Source of the DNA: Aphis gossypii
Taxonomy: Eukaryota > Arthropoda > Insecta > Hemiptera > Aphididae
DNA: 64,000 nucleotides
Assembly (NCBI RefSeq): GCF_020184175.1
Contig: NC_065531.1
Span: 42,429,213-42,493,212, forward strand
Reading direction: 5' to 3'
Shown: piece by piece, positions 13,467 to 25,075 of the stretch
How the letters are laid out: each line of letters begins with the position of its first letter
Position numbering within the stretch: the first letter of the stretch is position 1
Position numbers and translations under genes: made by a program
Notes under the pieces: model-generated
Seen by the model: the letters and a program-made list of their open reading frames with translations, nothing else
Told to the model about the DNA's origin: nothing
Database searches by the model: none

Positions 13467-14303
13467 CTACCGGAACACCTTGCAGCGGATTTCGGTCGCG
13501 TTCCGGTCACCCGCGGCCTTGTGTTCGATGGCCGGGGCGCAGCTCTGGTAAGTCGGTATGACGGACTTGATGTTGCTGTACGCGCACTCGCCGCCGGTGC
13601 GTTCGAGCAGGCACAGCGTTTCGTGGCACAGGTCGGTCAGGTTGTACGTGACCTTCGAGTCCAGGCCGTCCGTGGCGGTCACGAACGCGCCGGCGCTCAG
13701 CTGATACCTGTTGATGGGCGGCAATAGCTGTCGGTAGTACGTCACCAGGGCCGGGCCCACGAGGCCATCGCGGCCGGCCGACGTAAGCTTCTGGAGCGAC
13801 TTGAGCGCGCGCACCGTGGTCGGCCAGTCGGCCCGGCCCACGTCCAGGGCCCGGCGGATCGGCAACACCGTCCGGGGCAGGGCCGACAGCACGCGCTCGC
13901 CCGAGCTGTCCCGGGCCAGCAGTTCCCACAGGCCGTACGCCGCGCACGTCCCGTACGGTCTGGGACGTTCGCGCAGCCCGTCGGCCAGCACGGGCAGGTA
14001 CGCGTCGTAGTCCACCTGCTCGGGCGGCACCAGCCACCGGAACCGCTGACCGTCCACCACGCCGTGGACCGCGGCCAACGGGAAACCGAGCCGGCCGTAC
14101 GAGCTAGCGAACGCCGTCGGCTGGGCCGGGGGGCGCCGAGGAGTCCGCGGGCTGCCCCCCATCGTTACCGCGTTCTTCTGCGACGGCTGCTGCGCGCCGC
14201 CGTGCCCGGTAACGGTTTTCCGTGACGACGTCTCGTTCGAGCTCTCGAGTCGTTGTCGTCGTCGTCGTCGTAGGACGTCTTCTTCCTGTTTCCGGACGTT
14301 CAT
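13467..14303 (-). CDS. PACRG-like (parkin co-regulated gene) protein, intronless, 278 aa
   Basis: PACRG proteins sit at the inner junction of doublet microtubules in cilia and flagella and help join the A and B tubules. The match is to the conserved PACRG core, about residues 61-255. It shows PTAF at 63-66, a GFPLAAVHG stretch (73-81), DYDAYLP (98-104) and DGL (108-110). LPRTVLPIRRAL follows at 142-153, then VGPALVTYYRQLLPPIN (182-198). Near the C-terminus are DLCHETLCLLERTGGECAYS (224-243) and IKSVIPTYQSC (245-255). The length is close to the usual 250-300. The N-terminal 60 residues are low in complexity, with RRRRR encoded by a CGT-type repeat. A tail of 23 residues follows TYQSC. The whole frame is one exon with no stop, on the strand opposite the host gene and inside its intron. 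It is far richer in GC and CpG, especially at third positions, than everything around it. An intact frame with conserved motifs argues for a working gene. Lack of introns suggests origin by retroposition, which is inference. The RQGIHDML-type helix of other members is much altered here (about 118-130). Confidence 0.9.
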   Translation of the reverse strand: MNVRKQEEDVLRRRRRQRLESSNETSSRKTVTGHGGAQQPSQKNAVTMGGSPRTPRRPPAQPTAFASSYGRLGFPLAAVHGVVDGQRFRWLVPPEQVDYDAYLPVLADGLRERPRPYGTCAAYGLWELLARDSSGERVLSALPRTVLPIRRALDVGRADWPTTVRALKSLQKLTSAGRDGLVGPALVTYYRQLLPPINRYQLSAGAFVTATDGLDSKVTYNLTDLCHETLCLLERTGGECAYSNIKSVIPTYQSCAPAIEHKAAGDRNATEIRCKVFR

Positions 14304-14470
14304 TTCTGATGTATATAATATTATATATTATAATATATGTATGTATTGCGTTCTCCGTCGAACTTCTCGTTAACGCGCTACGCGTTTTGCATTTACACTC
14401 GCTACGCCTGCCCCGTTTCGATGGTGACCAACGTTTTACCGACCGACCGCTGCTTTATTGATTTGTACGA
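14304..14470 (-). promoter_or_regulatory. CpG-rich 5' flank of the PACRG-like gene, with an X-box-like site
   Basis: The 160 bases upstream of the ATG remain CpG-rich except for an AT-rich block (14307-14345) next to the start, then fall back to AT-rich background. At 14415-14428 the + strand reads GTTTCGATGGTGAC. On the gene's strand this is GTCACC-AT-CGAAAC. The first half fits the RFX half-site RYYNYY fully, and the second fits RRNRAC at 5 of 6 positions. RFX X-boxes typically stand 50-200 bases upstream of ciliary genes, and this one is about 112-125 bases from the ATG. No TATA box is evident at a fitting place. A short 5' intron is possible, because CAG stands just before AAATG. Confidence 0.35.
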
Positions 14471-17279
14471 TCGTGTTATGAGTAATATTATTATTATTAT
14501 TTTTTTTTTTTTTTTACTAAACACTAAATTATATTATTATTCCCAAAAATAAATTTTTCAACCGGCGATTTCTGAGAAAATGTTCAAATAAAACGCAAGA
14601 CTGTGAGCTTAACGAGTTAAAAACTTAAATTAAAGTTATTTTTAACTGAGTTACATAACGAGTTACTTTTTTTAAAGTAACTTCTAACTTATTAACGAGT
14701 TGATTTTATTTCCTCGATACATTTGTAGAGTAACTTATCAGTTAATTAATTTTATTGTTCTTACGTTAACTATTGTGTTTCTAGAATTAATATATGTAAA
14801 ATATAAGTATTTTTCTTGTACAAATTATTATTTATAATTTAATATGTATAGTGATATATACTTAATTGTGGACAGTCGATGTATTGAATGCACATTCCTG
14901 GATTTCAGTCGAGAACAAAAAAACATAATATATAAATTATAAATACAACCACGTAAAATATGTCCTTAAAGGCTTAAAATGTTACAATCTCGTCCTAGCA
15001 TATTATAAAATGTCAAATCTTAAAACAATAACATTACCTTATCAGTTAAGGATATTTTAGATATCCGTGAACACATAAAAGTTAATCTAAATAATTTATA
15101 ACTTTATTCAGTAATTCATACATTTTTTTAAATACCTAATTAGTATAACACAGTAATACACTGTATTTCACAAAATAAATGTTATATCGCGACAACATTT
15201 TAATTGCATGCATATCAAACTATACTCTAAAACCATGTCCACGCGATGATAGTGAAAAGCGATAATTTCTAACCATGACTGCTAAATATCATAGTAGTTT
15301 AAAATACTTTCATCACAAAAATACCACCTTACTACTAACTGAGCAACAATTATGTGTGCGTCAATCTGTTAATGTTTTTCTCAAAAACAAGCACACACAT
15401 TTTGTCAGAATTTCGAAACTATGTTTTTTTTTTTTTTTTATATGAAAAGAATTCATTGGTTAATCTTTCATCTTCAAAAATCTTTTGTGTGTAATATTTC
15501 AAATACCAGCGTGCAAACATCGTTTATAAAATACTGATTTTTAACACTATTAATGTGTGCTTTTACTTAAAACTCCAACATAATATGCAATTATCTACAT
15601 AATTATAACACATCACAAAATTGTCTAATCATTAATCACAACGCTATATCCATGCGAGGGACGTTGTTCCAGTTTCGTCGAACATATTTTACGCCGTCAC
15701 CATAAATCGATACGTTATTATTATTATTAAAAATTTTCGTCGTTATTTAGTGTTGTTATCGCGTCCAAACATTATTCGTTTGGCCGCAGTTCATATTTTT
15801 CGACAGTTTCACCTCGTGATTTGTTATTTCTATATTTGTCGACGTGCACGTTTTTAATTTGTTTCTGACCGAAACTTTCTCGTCGATCTATTGACTTATT
15901 ACCCGTTATTTGTTTATGTTTTAAACAATTTTATCATTGTACGTGTATTTAATTCTTCGTGTACCGAATAAAATATACATGCGTCATATTACTCGTGTAA
16001 TACTGTAATTCTATTTTTAAAAGTTTGCGTTTGAAATCATAAATCATCGACAAAGTCTACCCATATTCCAAACGTCAACAGTTATTAGTACTTAATTAAA
16101 TATAAAGATTAGACGTGACTATCTTTGATTATATTATAGTTTCTACTCAAATCTCAGATGTGATGATATTGATTACACACATTAAAATATACGTTTGAAC
16201 TTATAAGACTATAGTCTATAACTATTATATATTTATGGCACAATGTTTAAATAACAAGATTTTTGAACATTAGCCATCTCAATAATATCTATATAATATA
16301 TATATTATAATATAATATAATATATTTTTTAAATTTAATTTGGCGTTTAACTTAATCACGTTGCTAGGTAGGAGGTATCTATATTCTATAAAAACTTGTT
16401 TAAATGAACGTTTTAAATTCTTCATCACCCCGTCAGCGAAATTGTTACTCAAATATGCATAATAAAACTTATATTTGTATAAATAGAAACACATGATTTT
16501 GATGCCTACCATATTATACAATTTTAGATGGCCCAATCATTTTCTTTCTTAATAATAACTTTAAGACACTAAAATCAAAGTTAACCAAATGTAATCATCA
16601 ATATACTGTAAATATTTCACTGTGCCAGCCATTTTTTTTTTCATATTAGAAACTAAAAGTTATATTAAGACACTATTTGACTGCGGCATATTCTATCAGA
16701 CTTTAACGATAACATTGTATATTTATCATACAAAAAGTTTTATGGATAAATACGTAACGTTATTATACGACATACCTAAAACTTAAAAAATGATACTATG
16801 TAATAGGTATGTATACACAATTTATTTTTCTATATTGATTTAAGATAAACGGCATAAAATATTTAATGTATTTGCCCAAAGGGGAAAGTACTAAAATTTT
16901 GTTTTATATATGTGCCATGAATAATGAGAATTAATAAATTTTTTATGTTATCATAATATATAATATTTGCGTATGTTACATGTATGTATAGGCATTTAAT
17001 AACAGCTATACATTAAGTAAATAAATAACTTGTTAAAATTTTTACAATACATACCTTTATAAGTACCATATTGAAGTTTACTTTTTTTTAGACTTTAAAA
17101 TTATTGTTATGCCATATACAACTCCCCCATATGTCTAAATATATAAAAAATAAAAAAGACAACGATAATTTTTTATAAAACATATTGATTGGTTATGAGG
17201 ATATTGAAAAAATTATATGTTTCCATATTATTCTTTACAGAATTATAAATATAACTATACTGTGTTCACATAAGCCGTG
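14471..17279. other. AT-rich intron DNA, nothing recognised
   Basis: This part contains homopolymers (T-runs near 14493-14516 and 15425-15439) and a somewhat CpG-richer patch at about 15650-15960. I see no open frame with recognisable protein features. Confidence 0.5.
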
Positions 17280-18440
17280 CTTGAGTGTACCAGCAAAGCG
17301 GAATCGGTTTTGATGAAAAACTTATCGACCGCAATTAACGCCGCAAAGAGATGCTTTTATAAAAATTGGATGGGTTCTTCTTAATGTTGCATTCATATCC
17401 ACAAAAGTTATTGTAGCTCTTCAAATGATTCAACCGACCAACTGTACCCCCGCCCGCTTTTAAATAGATACCTAACCTTTGAAGTAGTTTCTTGGTAAGA
17501 CACGCGATTTATTTTATTCTCGGGCGTCTCTATACATGTAATAATATAATGTGTGTATATATATTATATTATACGCATAGAGTAACCTATACATGCACAG
17601 CGCATCAGCCCATATGGATGAGCAAATGCACGAGAAATATTTATATATATAAGGAGAATCGGTGGAGAAATAGGTGAAAAAGAACGCTGCGGTGTGGCGG
17701 TGGATCTCTTTAATTAATGTGAAACGGTAAATATTCTCCACGACCCACGTCGGTCGGGCCGCACGGGCGCAAATCGCATACACCGGCCGTATAATATATC
17801 TATACTTAAGTCGGTTTACATCAACTGTACCTACGTCGTATACATTATATACGTCCAATCGCGCACTCATACATATTGATGGGCAGCGTTTCACCTAAGT
17901 AATTTAATTAACGTAAGAAACTTCCGCAATTGCCCGCGGTCGGCTCGAAAAACAAATAGACTTTTCCATTTAGGTAAACACGCCGCCGTCCCCTCCCGCC
18001 GTTTGTTGGTGTTGTACCGTCAGCCTCTCGTGGCACTCGAAGGATATTTCTCGGGATTTATCCCACCTCGGCGCACGGTTTTCGGTCCATTAATTACAAC
18101 GTCAGTACCTGGTACGCTGTACGTTTATATATATATATATATATATATAGACATATTACAATATAATACATAGACACTCGGTCCCTCGATCCCGGCTGTC
18201 TTCCCGGTGACCTTTTTGTTTGTTTTGAATTTTTTTTTTTTTTTTTTTTGAACACACGAGCAAAACGTTAAGTTCGACGGTCTCGCGTATATTATATCAC
18301 GTAGTTTGTTGTTCGTTTTATTACAACTTACAATTCGAATTCGGATTCGGAATTTATTCGTCTAGCCGCGAAACGAAATAAAATTATGCTGCGACACCGC
18401 AGGCCGACTGATAATTGTTTTGTCGATAGCGTAAATTCCA
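17280..18440. other. CpG-richer intron patch without a recognisable exon
   Basis: Around 17700-18130 and again near 18180-18400 the sequence becomes clearly richer in G+C and CpG than the flanks. A 126-codon - strand frame (17514-17894) is tyrosine- and isoleucine-rich, partly encoded by AT repeats, and I do not accept it as a gene. The patch also holds a TA run (about 18127-18149), a 20-base T-run (18230-18249) and short ATTCG repeats near 18332-18360. An enhancer or alternative promoter is possible but unproven. Confidence 0.4.
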
Positions 18441-19308
18441 TGAAAGAAATAAAGACACAAAATAGTTTTTATTTAAATCCTGTAGAAATATTAAACATGT
18501 ATTGTAAAATAATTTGGATTTAAAATGTTATTTATTTTACGTTACAAGGGTGTTTTTATAAACTTATTCCATTACAGTGTAATATATTTACTACTACAGT
18601 TGCATTCTATGTTTATTATATATGCATATGTGTGTAAATATATGTATAATATAAATTCATTTTACAACGTGTGTGAATAACACATAAGTTTATAAACATA
18701 GAAATGTATTTAACAAAAGTTGTACATTTAAACATATATTTGCCAACTTCAAAAACAGTATAGAATAGTTTGCATTTTTATAGATTAAGTAATATAATAC
18801 GTATATATAAATAATAGACAAAAATTATTATGATGGAGAAAAATTAAAAAGTATTCAATAAATAATAAAATTATAGTGTATAATAATAGTTGTAACTATA
18901 TAGTTGTATAATATTTTTTACATTAGATTATAATTGAACATTTAGAAACAAATTATATTAATAATTATGGTTTTTATGACTTCGTAAATGTTATTAATTT
19001 ACTTGTACTTCTAATACAACTTTATACTTGTTTTATTTTTTAAATAAAATAACTGAAAAAGAGTGCCAACATTGTTTTCTAACGTCTCAATATTATTACA
19101 TAGTTACATTATCTATTTTTACGATAGTTTCGAAGAAAATAAAACTTAAGTTATCTATTCATACCGGTCATAGCCTTAGCTAAGTAAACATCTCTCTCGC
19201 AAAATCAATTCAAAGATATTTAATAATGTTATTATCAACTTATATAGATATTCATTAAGCTCAATGGTTATTTATACTAATCACGTTTTTCTACTCAACT
19301 GTTGCAAA

Positions 19309-19469
19309 CTCTAAGTAGCAGTTCTCAACCTTTTTTAAAACATGGCAAACTTTGCTCCTCATATCATTTTTGTGGTATATAAGAAATTTTTTCTTCAACG
19401 AAGAACCTTTTTTTTCGACACATCTACAGTCAGTTCATGGAACACCAGTTGACAATCATTGTTCTAAGA
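19309..19469. mobile_element. Short non-autonomous hAT-like element (relic)
   Basis: The left end reads AGCAGTTCTCAACCTTTTT, followed by ATGGCAAACTTTGCTCC. The right end reads GAACACCAGTTGACAATCATTG. This arrangement, TTCTCAACC at one end and GTTGA-AATCA-TG at the other with 'mail-order' filler between, is the usual shape of short hAT elements whose ends resemble CAGTGGTTCTCAACC. The flanks give an imperfect 8-base target duplication: CTCTAAGT at 19309-19316 and TTCTAAGA at 19462-19469, 6 of 8 identical. It is about 146 bases long and encodes nothing. Confidence 0.6.
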
Positions 19470-21823
19470 CGATAATATGAACTTTTATTATTTTTCCAGC
19501 ATAATATTATATTACACATAAATTACTTAAGTAAAACACTAAGCACAAAAAATTCTAGAACAATATAAAATATTCTCTTATTATCAATTATATTATAATT
19601 TTATTGCATAAAAATAAAATAAGAACATTTTAGGGAAATAATCATTATTTCTTTGGTATCACGTCACTTGAAATGGTTTGAGTTTATTAAATTACAAACA
19701 ATAATGAATCGTCATTATCTTAGACTTTTTATTCATGTATACATTATCGTCGGTATCTCATTTATATTTACTGAAAACGACATAAATTAAATAAATTAAG
19801 AATGATAAGTAAACCTCATCTGCAAAAGAAAAAGAGTGAAACGTATTTTTTTTATTTAACAAATTATTCTTTTCTATTGTTTTACTTTCACTGAATATTA
19901 TTCATTTCTTATTGTGAATTGCTATTTGTGTTGACATTTTCTGTATAATTTATAGTTCGTGATTTTCTTTTCTGTAAATAATAATTATAAGGACTATTAT
20001 GGTTCAACCTATTCTTAAATTAATATATTAGTATATATTAGTATATATATATATATATATTATATATAATATATATATATATAAATACATCACGCATAAA
20101 GGATATAATTGACTATAAAAATAAAACCCTATCAAAGACAAATAAAATCTCTCTAAATTATAGTACTGTATTGTAATGTAATCGTTTACAATATTATATG
20201 TATACGATGTATAGGGTATTACACATTAATACAGTATAGGAATGATAGAATTATTGTAAAATTATAATCTTGTATACTTAAATATATTTTACAAACAAAT
20301 ATTAATTATCGCTACGAATATTTGTCTCGTTAATAGGATTGAGTCCAATTCAATTTAATTTAATATAAATGTTTATTAAAATTATTATTATAAAGAAGAA
20401 TAATTAACATGATAAAAGGTTTTATTGTTATAATTATAGAAAACTGTTCGTTAGTAAATAATTTAAAAACGTACAATAATTAATTTTTGTATTACAGACT
20501 TTACAACTAAACTATTTTAATAACTTAATTAACATGTAAACTTTTAATAAAGATTTGGGACTATTATTTAATACAGATTGCCTTATAATTATATAATATT
20601 ATGAACTCTGAAATTTCAATTAAAAGTTAAAACTAAAATAATCTTTAATTTAATAAACAATTTTATTGTAATAATACTATTTACAATGCAACTAAAGTGT
20701 AGTCTAAATCTTTTTAGATTTACAATATCCTAAAACAAATATGAAACATTAATTTCTTTAGTATTAACTATAGATTAAATATTAGGTATTTTATATTTAA
20801 TAAATGCATTAAACACATAAAATAAAATATTAAAAGCAACGTTTAATTATTAAAAAAAAATACAAAATACTATATCATAATATTTTGTTTTATTTTACAC
20901 TATAACTTACTGTAAAAATTATACATCATAGTATATATACTATCCGTTATAATTTTAACGAAATTAGGAATGCCGTATCGTAGGTATGCAAAATATAAAT
21001 GAATCTTTTACATAATTTTCACAGTACATTTACAATTTTGATATTTTGAATGGCCAGCTAACTAACAAAAACCATAACTTTTTGCCCAGGTAATATATTA
21101 TACATTTTAGTGTTTTACATATACAAGTCTAATCCATAAAGTTTTGTGATTAGTTTTCTCTGGTATCTCTACCACGGTGTGCATGCTAATCTACTTTACT
21201 AGTATAACATACGAGTAAAATGTAAGTCATACAAAATGATTTACCATTTTATTAGTTTTTAATTTTTTTACTAGGCAACTTATTTAATTAAAATAAATTG
21301 TATTTATATATATATATGAACGAATATACGTATATGCAAATTATGTTGTTCAATACAATATTAAATTATCATCTTCTGCTTCAAACATTTAATTTTAATA
21401 TTTCAAAACAACTATAGTTATATTTAAACAGCACTTACATTTATGAAAAAATAAACAACATAATATGTTTCGTTGTTGGTAATAACAATAATAAATCAAG
21501 ATAAAAAGCATAACTTAATATTTATATCAACGAATGAAAAATTAACAGTATCTATTATTGTATCCAACAAAATTTCGGGATAATAGTAAAGTTAACGTAC
21601 ACGTTATTGTTTTAAATAATCAAACAATCACAATACCATATTTCTTAAAAAAAAAGTTTTAATTTTATCAGTTTTATTGGCCAGTCGTTTTTCGTTTTAC
21701 ACATTTATTCCTAAAGAATGTATACCTATGGTACTTTTTGTTTTATCTGTTAGACAATGTTTATACGACTTTAAATAATTTGGTTTTGTCAGGTTTCCTG
21801 TGTCTGGTTGTTGATGATGGTAT

Positions 21824-21973
21824 TCACTGTTCAGGATTGATAGTGGAGTTGCATGGCGAAGGTTGTTGGCGTGTTTTGCTTTTGTGTATATGTAGCACAC
21901 TCCTTAGTAGAGGGCATATTTCTCTAGGAAATCTAGTGATTTTTCCACATTCGATACACACGTAAATATATAC
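21824..21973 (-). pseudogene. Possible fragment of a cysteine-rich (zinc-finger-like) coding sequence
   Basis: One - strand frame stays open for about 50 codons and reads CIECGKITRFPREICPLLR, then SVLHIHKSKTRQQPSPC, before a TGA at 21824-21826. The CxxC pair, the basic residues and a G+C content above the surroundings look more like old coding sequence than chance. There is no start codon, and I cannot assign it to a family. It may be the decayed end of a transposon protein. This frame differs from the longer - strand frame (21697-21900), which I reject. Confidence 0.25.
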
Positions 21974-22139
21974 ACGCAGTAATTTCGAGAGTGACCATAC
22001 ATTTGGAAATTTTGATACTAGCTATATATTATTCTAAATGCTTTTTTATTATTTTTATTGGAAGAATTTAAATATTTGGGCATATTTTATATTATAATAG
22101 TAAAGTTTTTATTACTTTTATTTATCCTGACGAGTCGTA

Positions 22140-23560
22140 GGGCTGTGATGCGATAAAATGCGACCGTTGGTGTAATTGAATTATATCCGTATCCGGTTAG
22201 CTCGTTAACACTATTCGCGTGGACGACACTTATTATTGTCCCTAAGATTAGGTAAGGCTTCAGTTACGTATTCATGGGTGATTCAAGGGGAGGGGGAGAA
22301 ATCAGATTTTAAATAAAATTTCTATATTATAAATTTATATGAAATTTGTATTATTTTAAATTATTGCTGGCAAATGTGTCCAGTCTAAGGTGGATCGAAG
22401 TATGGCTCGATCACGCAACCTCACTCTTTCCATCGTATCTACCGCTACACAGCCTGCAGCTGATCGAGGAGAAAACACGTGGTCACATCACACATGCACG
22501 AGTGAACGGAAAGGCGTTGAAACACTTTTTCTAATACTAAACAATTATTATAATAAGTCTCTGCGTTTTTGTGCTGCGATCGTCGCTCGACGACTTTTCT
22601 GCCATTGCCGGCTAAATATTATATGATTAATGGATGTACGCGAGAGTCTCGTGTCCGGTACCAGCGGCGATATTTTTTCTTCTCCGAGAGGATGTGGATC
22701 GGTGTTTTATCTGTCCGGTCCGTCGCCACCCACCCGTCCATTGTTCCACCTGTGTCCGCCAGACGCCAGTCGACGACGTCCTACTCCGTCGCTCCTCGCG
22801 TGACCGGCCCGTTGACTGAAAAACATAAATCGCCAGGTTGTTACTAATCGGCCAGTATCTTGCGAAATCTTGTCGTTTGTATATTATCATATAGCCTATT
22901 TATTATAATACTCTGTAAGGGTGAGAAAAGTCGTATGGTGTCATTTCAACCGCTCATATATAATATAATATAATGTTTTATGTATTACTACTTTACTATG
23001 CGTATAAATTTGCGATACTTTTCTTCGGAAGAAACTGATGTTTTATAGATATATTTAGTATTTACCTATATTGTAATATTACGTACGTACTATTGATACA
23101 TTGTATATACTTATGTTTCGATCCTGTTGATCGAGCACATCTCATCGTAAGTAATTTTACTCACAACTATGTATTACGTTGTTTTGCGATGACCATAATA
23201 ATAATATAGAGTATACTACACTAAAACGACGACGGTAGCGACGCCGACTGAGGTCGAGAATGGATTTTTTCCCTTTATTTTCATTTTTTTTTTTCCTTTT
23301 TTTACGGCCACCGGCGGCGGTACGTAATAAAAACTTCCATTAAGGCGGACAAGGATGCATCAAATATTTAAATTAGGTCTGGATTTAAATGTTAAAACGC
23401 AGCTCGTGATAAATCGGTAGAAAATAAATTTCAGATGATGACAGCGGGGTGTCATCGCGTGGAAGCAAAAACAGAAGGTCTTTAAGACGTCCGCGTATTT
23501 AATATATATAAACATATCTGCATATAAGATAGCGAGAGAGAGAGAAAGATATGGCGCCGA
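22140..23560. other. CpG-richer intron patch without a recognisable exon
   Basis: Between about 22380 and 22860, and again 23200-23560, the sequence is clearly richer in CpG than its flanks. Frames are open on both strands at 22569-22890, but none shows a domain, a signal peptide or convincing splice sites, and they overlap each other. T-runs (23284-23301) and a GA run (about 23531-23547) are present. I see this patch as possible regulatory DNA or an unrecognised untranslated exon. Confidence 0.4.
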
Positions 23561-24803
23561 GATTGAAGCGTATGTCGTTACTGGTCATTGATTTTAACTT
23601 GGTGTATTCTAAACAAATAATAATTATTACGCGGCTAACGAGTAATGACTATATTTTTTATGGTTGCGAAAATTGTCGATAAGTACCTACCTAATTTAAG
23701 TTTTTCTCAGTCTGATGGAGACATTAAAGCATATGTGATGAGATTATAACGAAATCTTATGTATATTTATATATATTATTTTAATTTCCGATGTTATGAG
23801 GTACATTATCTGTTTATACCTTAATGACATAATCAAATCTTCACATGGGTTCGAATTCACTGTAAATTGTACACTGAACTATAGACTTCTAAATTTCAGA
23901 AATAAGTTGTATCATCAAATATATATTGTTTTACAATATTGTTCATGGTTGAAATATTGACACGAATACATAAATAATATAACGTTTATTATTGGTATTT
24001 TGGTATGTTATTCTAGTAGTTATAGTAGTTATTCTAGTTTTAATTTTTATATAATATACGTACATCTTTCCAACTTTAATCATTTCAAACTAGCTTCGAT
24101 TATTTTTTATTGGTGTTATTCAGAATATAAAATATATTCTGTAATCCATGAGTTAATTATTAATTTGATAAACCACAAAGGACGTTTTTTTAGATTATGA
24201 TGAGACAATGTGATTATTTTATTTTGTGAACCATTTTTAATATAAATTTAAAATGCAATTTTCAATTTTGTAACTAATAATTGTATGCTAAAAATATGTA
24301 TTGGTAATTATTATTATAGGGTTATATAACATAACTTACATTAATATAAAAAAAAAAAATGTTACAATGCTAAAATACATTTCATAAACACAAATCAAAT
24401 TTCATATTATATTCAAATTAATCCTACAACAACGACCACAGTATTGTTTTAAAAAAAAAAGATTACTCCAATAAAACATATGCTTAAAAAATGTACATTT
24501 CTATACATTCTCTTTGAATAGAATAAAATATTGATAGCTATACACTTTTTTCCCGTTTGCCGGCCGTTGTCGACAGAAATGCAGGCAATAGCATACAAAC
24601 GTGCTTAAAATCCTATGCAAATAATTCGAGATGGTCGGTTAGGGAGTTGTGGCGAGGAGGGGAAAGTATAACGATGAGAAGACAAGTGGGAAGGAGATGA
24701 ATGATATTCTGAAGCGATCGCAACTCGGATAGACCACCGCCGCAAAAATAAATAATATAATATATACGTGACCAATGCAGAAGGGGAATAAAAGTTTCTT
24801 ATA

Positions 24804-24806
<3 letters not shown>

Positions 24807-24850
<44 letters not shown>

Positions 24851-24865
24851 ATTATTATTATTATT
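24807..24865. repeat. Compound microsatellite (AT)20 then (ATT)7
   Basis: Twenty AT units at 24807-24846 run directly into about seven ATT units ending at 24865. They are followed by a 13-14 base A-run at about 24880. The isoleucine/tyrosine frame through it is a product of the repeat. Confidence 0.9.
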
Positions 24866-25046
24866 AAAAATACTCAGGGCAAAAAAAAAAAAAATAAATA
24901 AAACCATTCCAAGCTTACCTCTGCCTCTATCATGACAGAACAAAACACAACCTCGAATATTTTACAGTGCAGTGTCAGGGGAGAGCAAAGCGGTGCGGAG
25001 GTAAACAAATTTTATCTTCGCTGTGTAAAATATAATAATACTGTGG

Positions 25047-25075
25047 CCAGGGCCGGTCTAAGATCCAACTAGGTG
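25047..25075. mobile_element. Possible hAT-type terminus
   Basis: CAGGGCCGGTCTAAG followed by ATCCAACTAGGTGAGTGC resembles the ends of many hAT elements that begin CAGGGCCGG. I did not find the matching inverted end within the window, so the element's extent is unknown. The assignment rests on one terminus only. Confidence 0.25.

Larger units (their letters stand above)
18441..22139. other. AT-rich intron DNA with a hAT relic
   Basis: This block is very AT-rich, with alternating AT around 20036-20086. Apart from the hAT-like relic at 19316-19461 and the cysteine-containing frame near 21824-21973, I see nothing to annotate. Confidence 0.5.

Noticed and set aside
13507..14037. 176-codon - frame and two + frames overlapping the PACRG-like gene
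   Set aside because: Shadow frames of a GC-rich gene; arginine, glycine and alanine rich with no family match.
17514..17894. 126-codon - strand frame
   Set aside because: Repeat-driven tyrosine/isoleucine content and no recognisable feature; only the composition of the patch is notable.
24605..24943. 112-codon - strand frame
   Set aside because: Its middle is the (AT)n/(ATT)n microsatellite; no domain.
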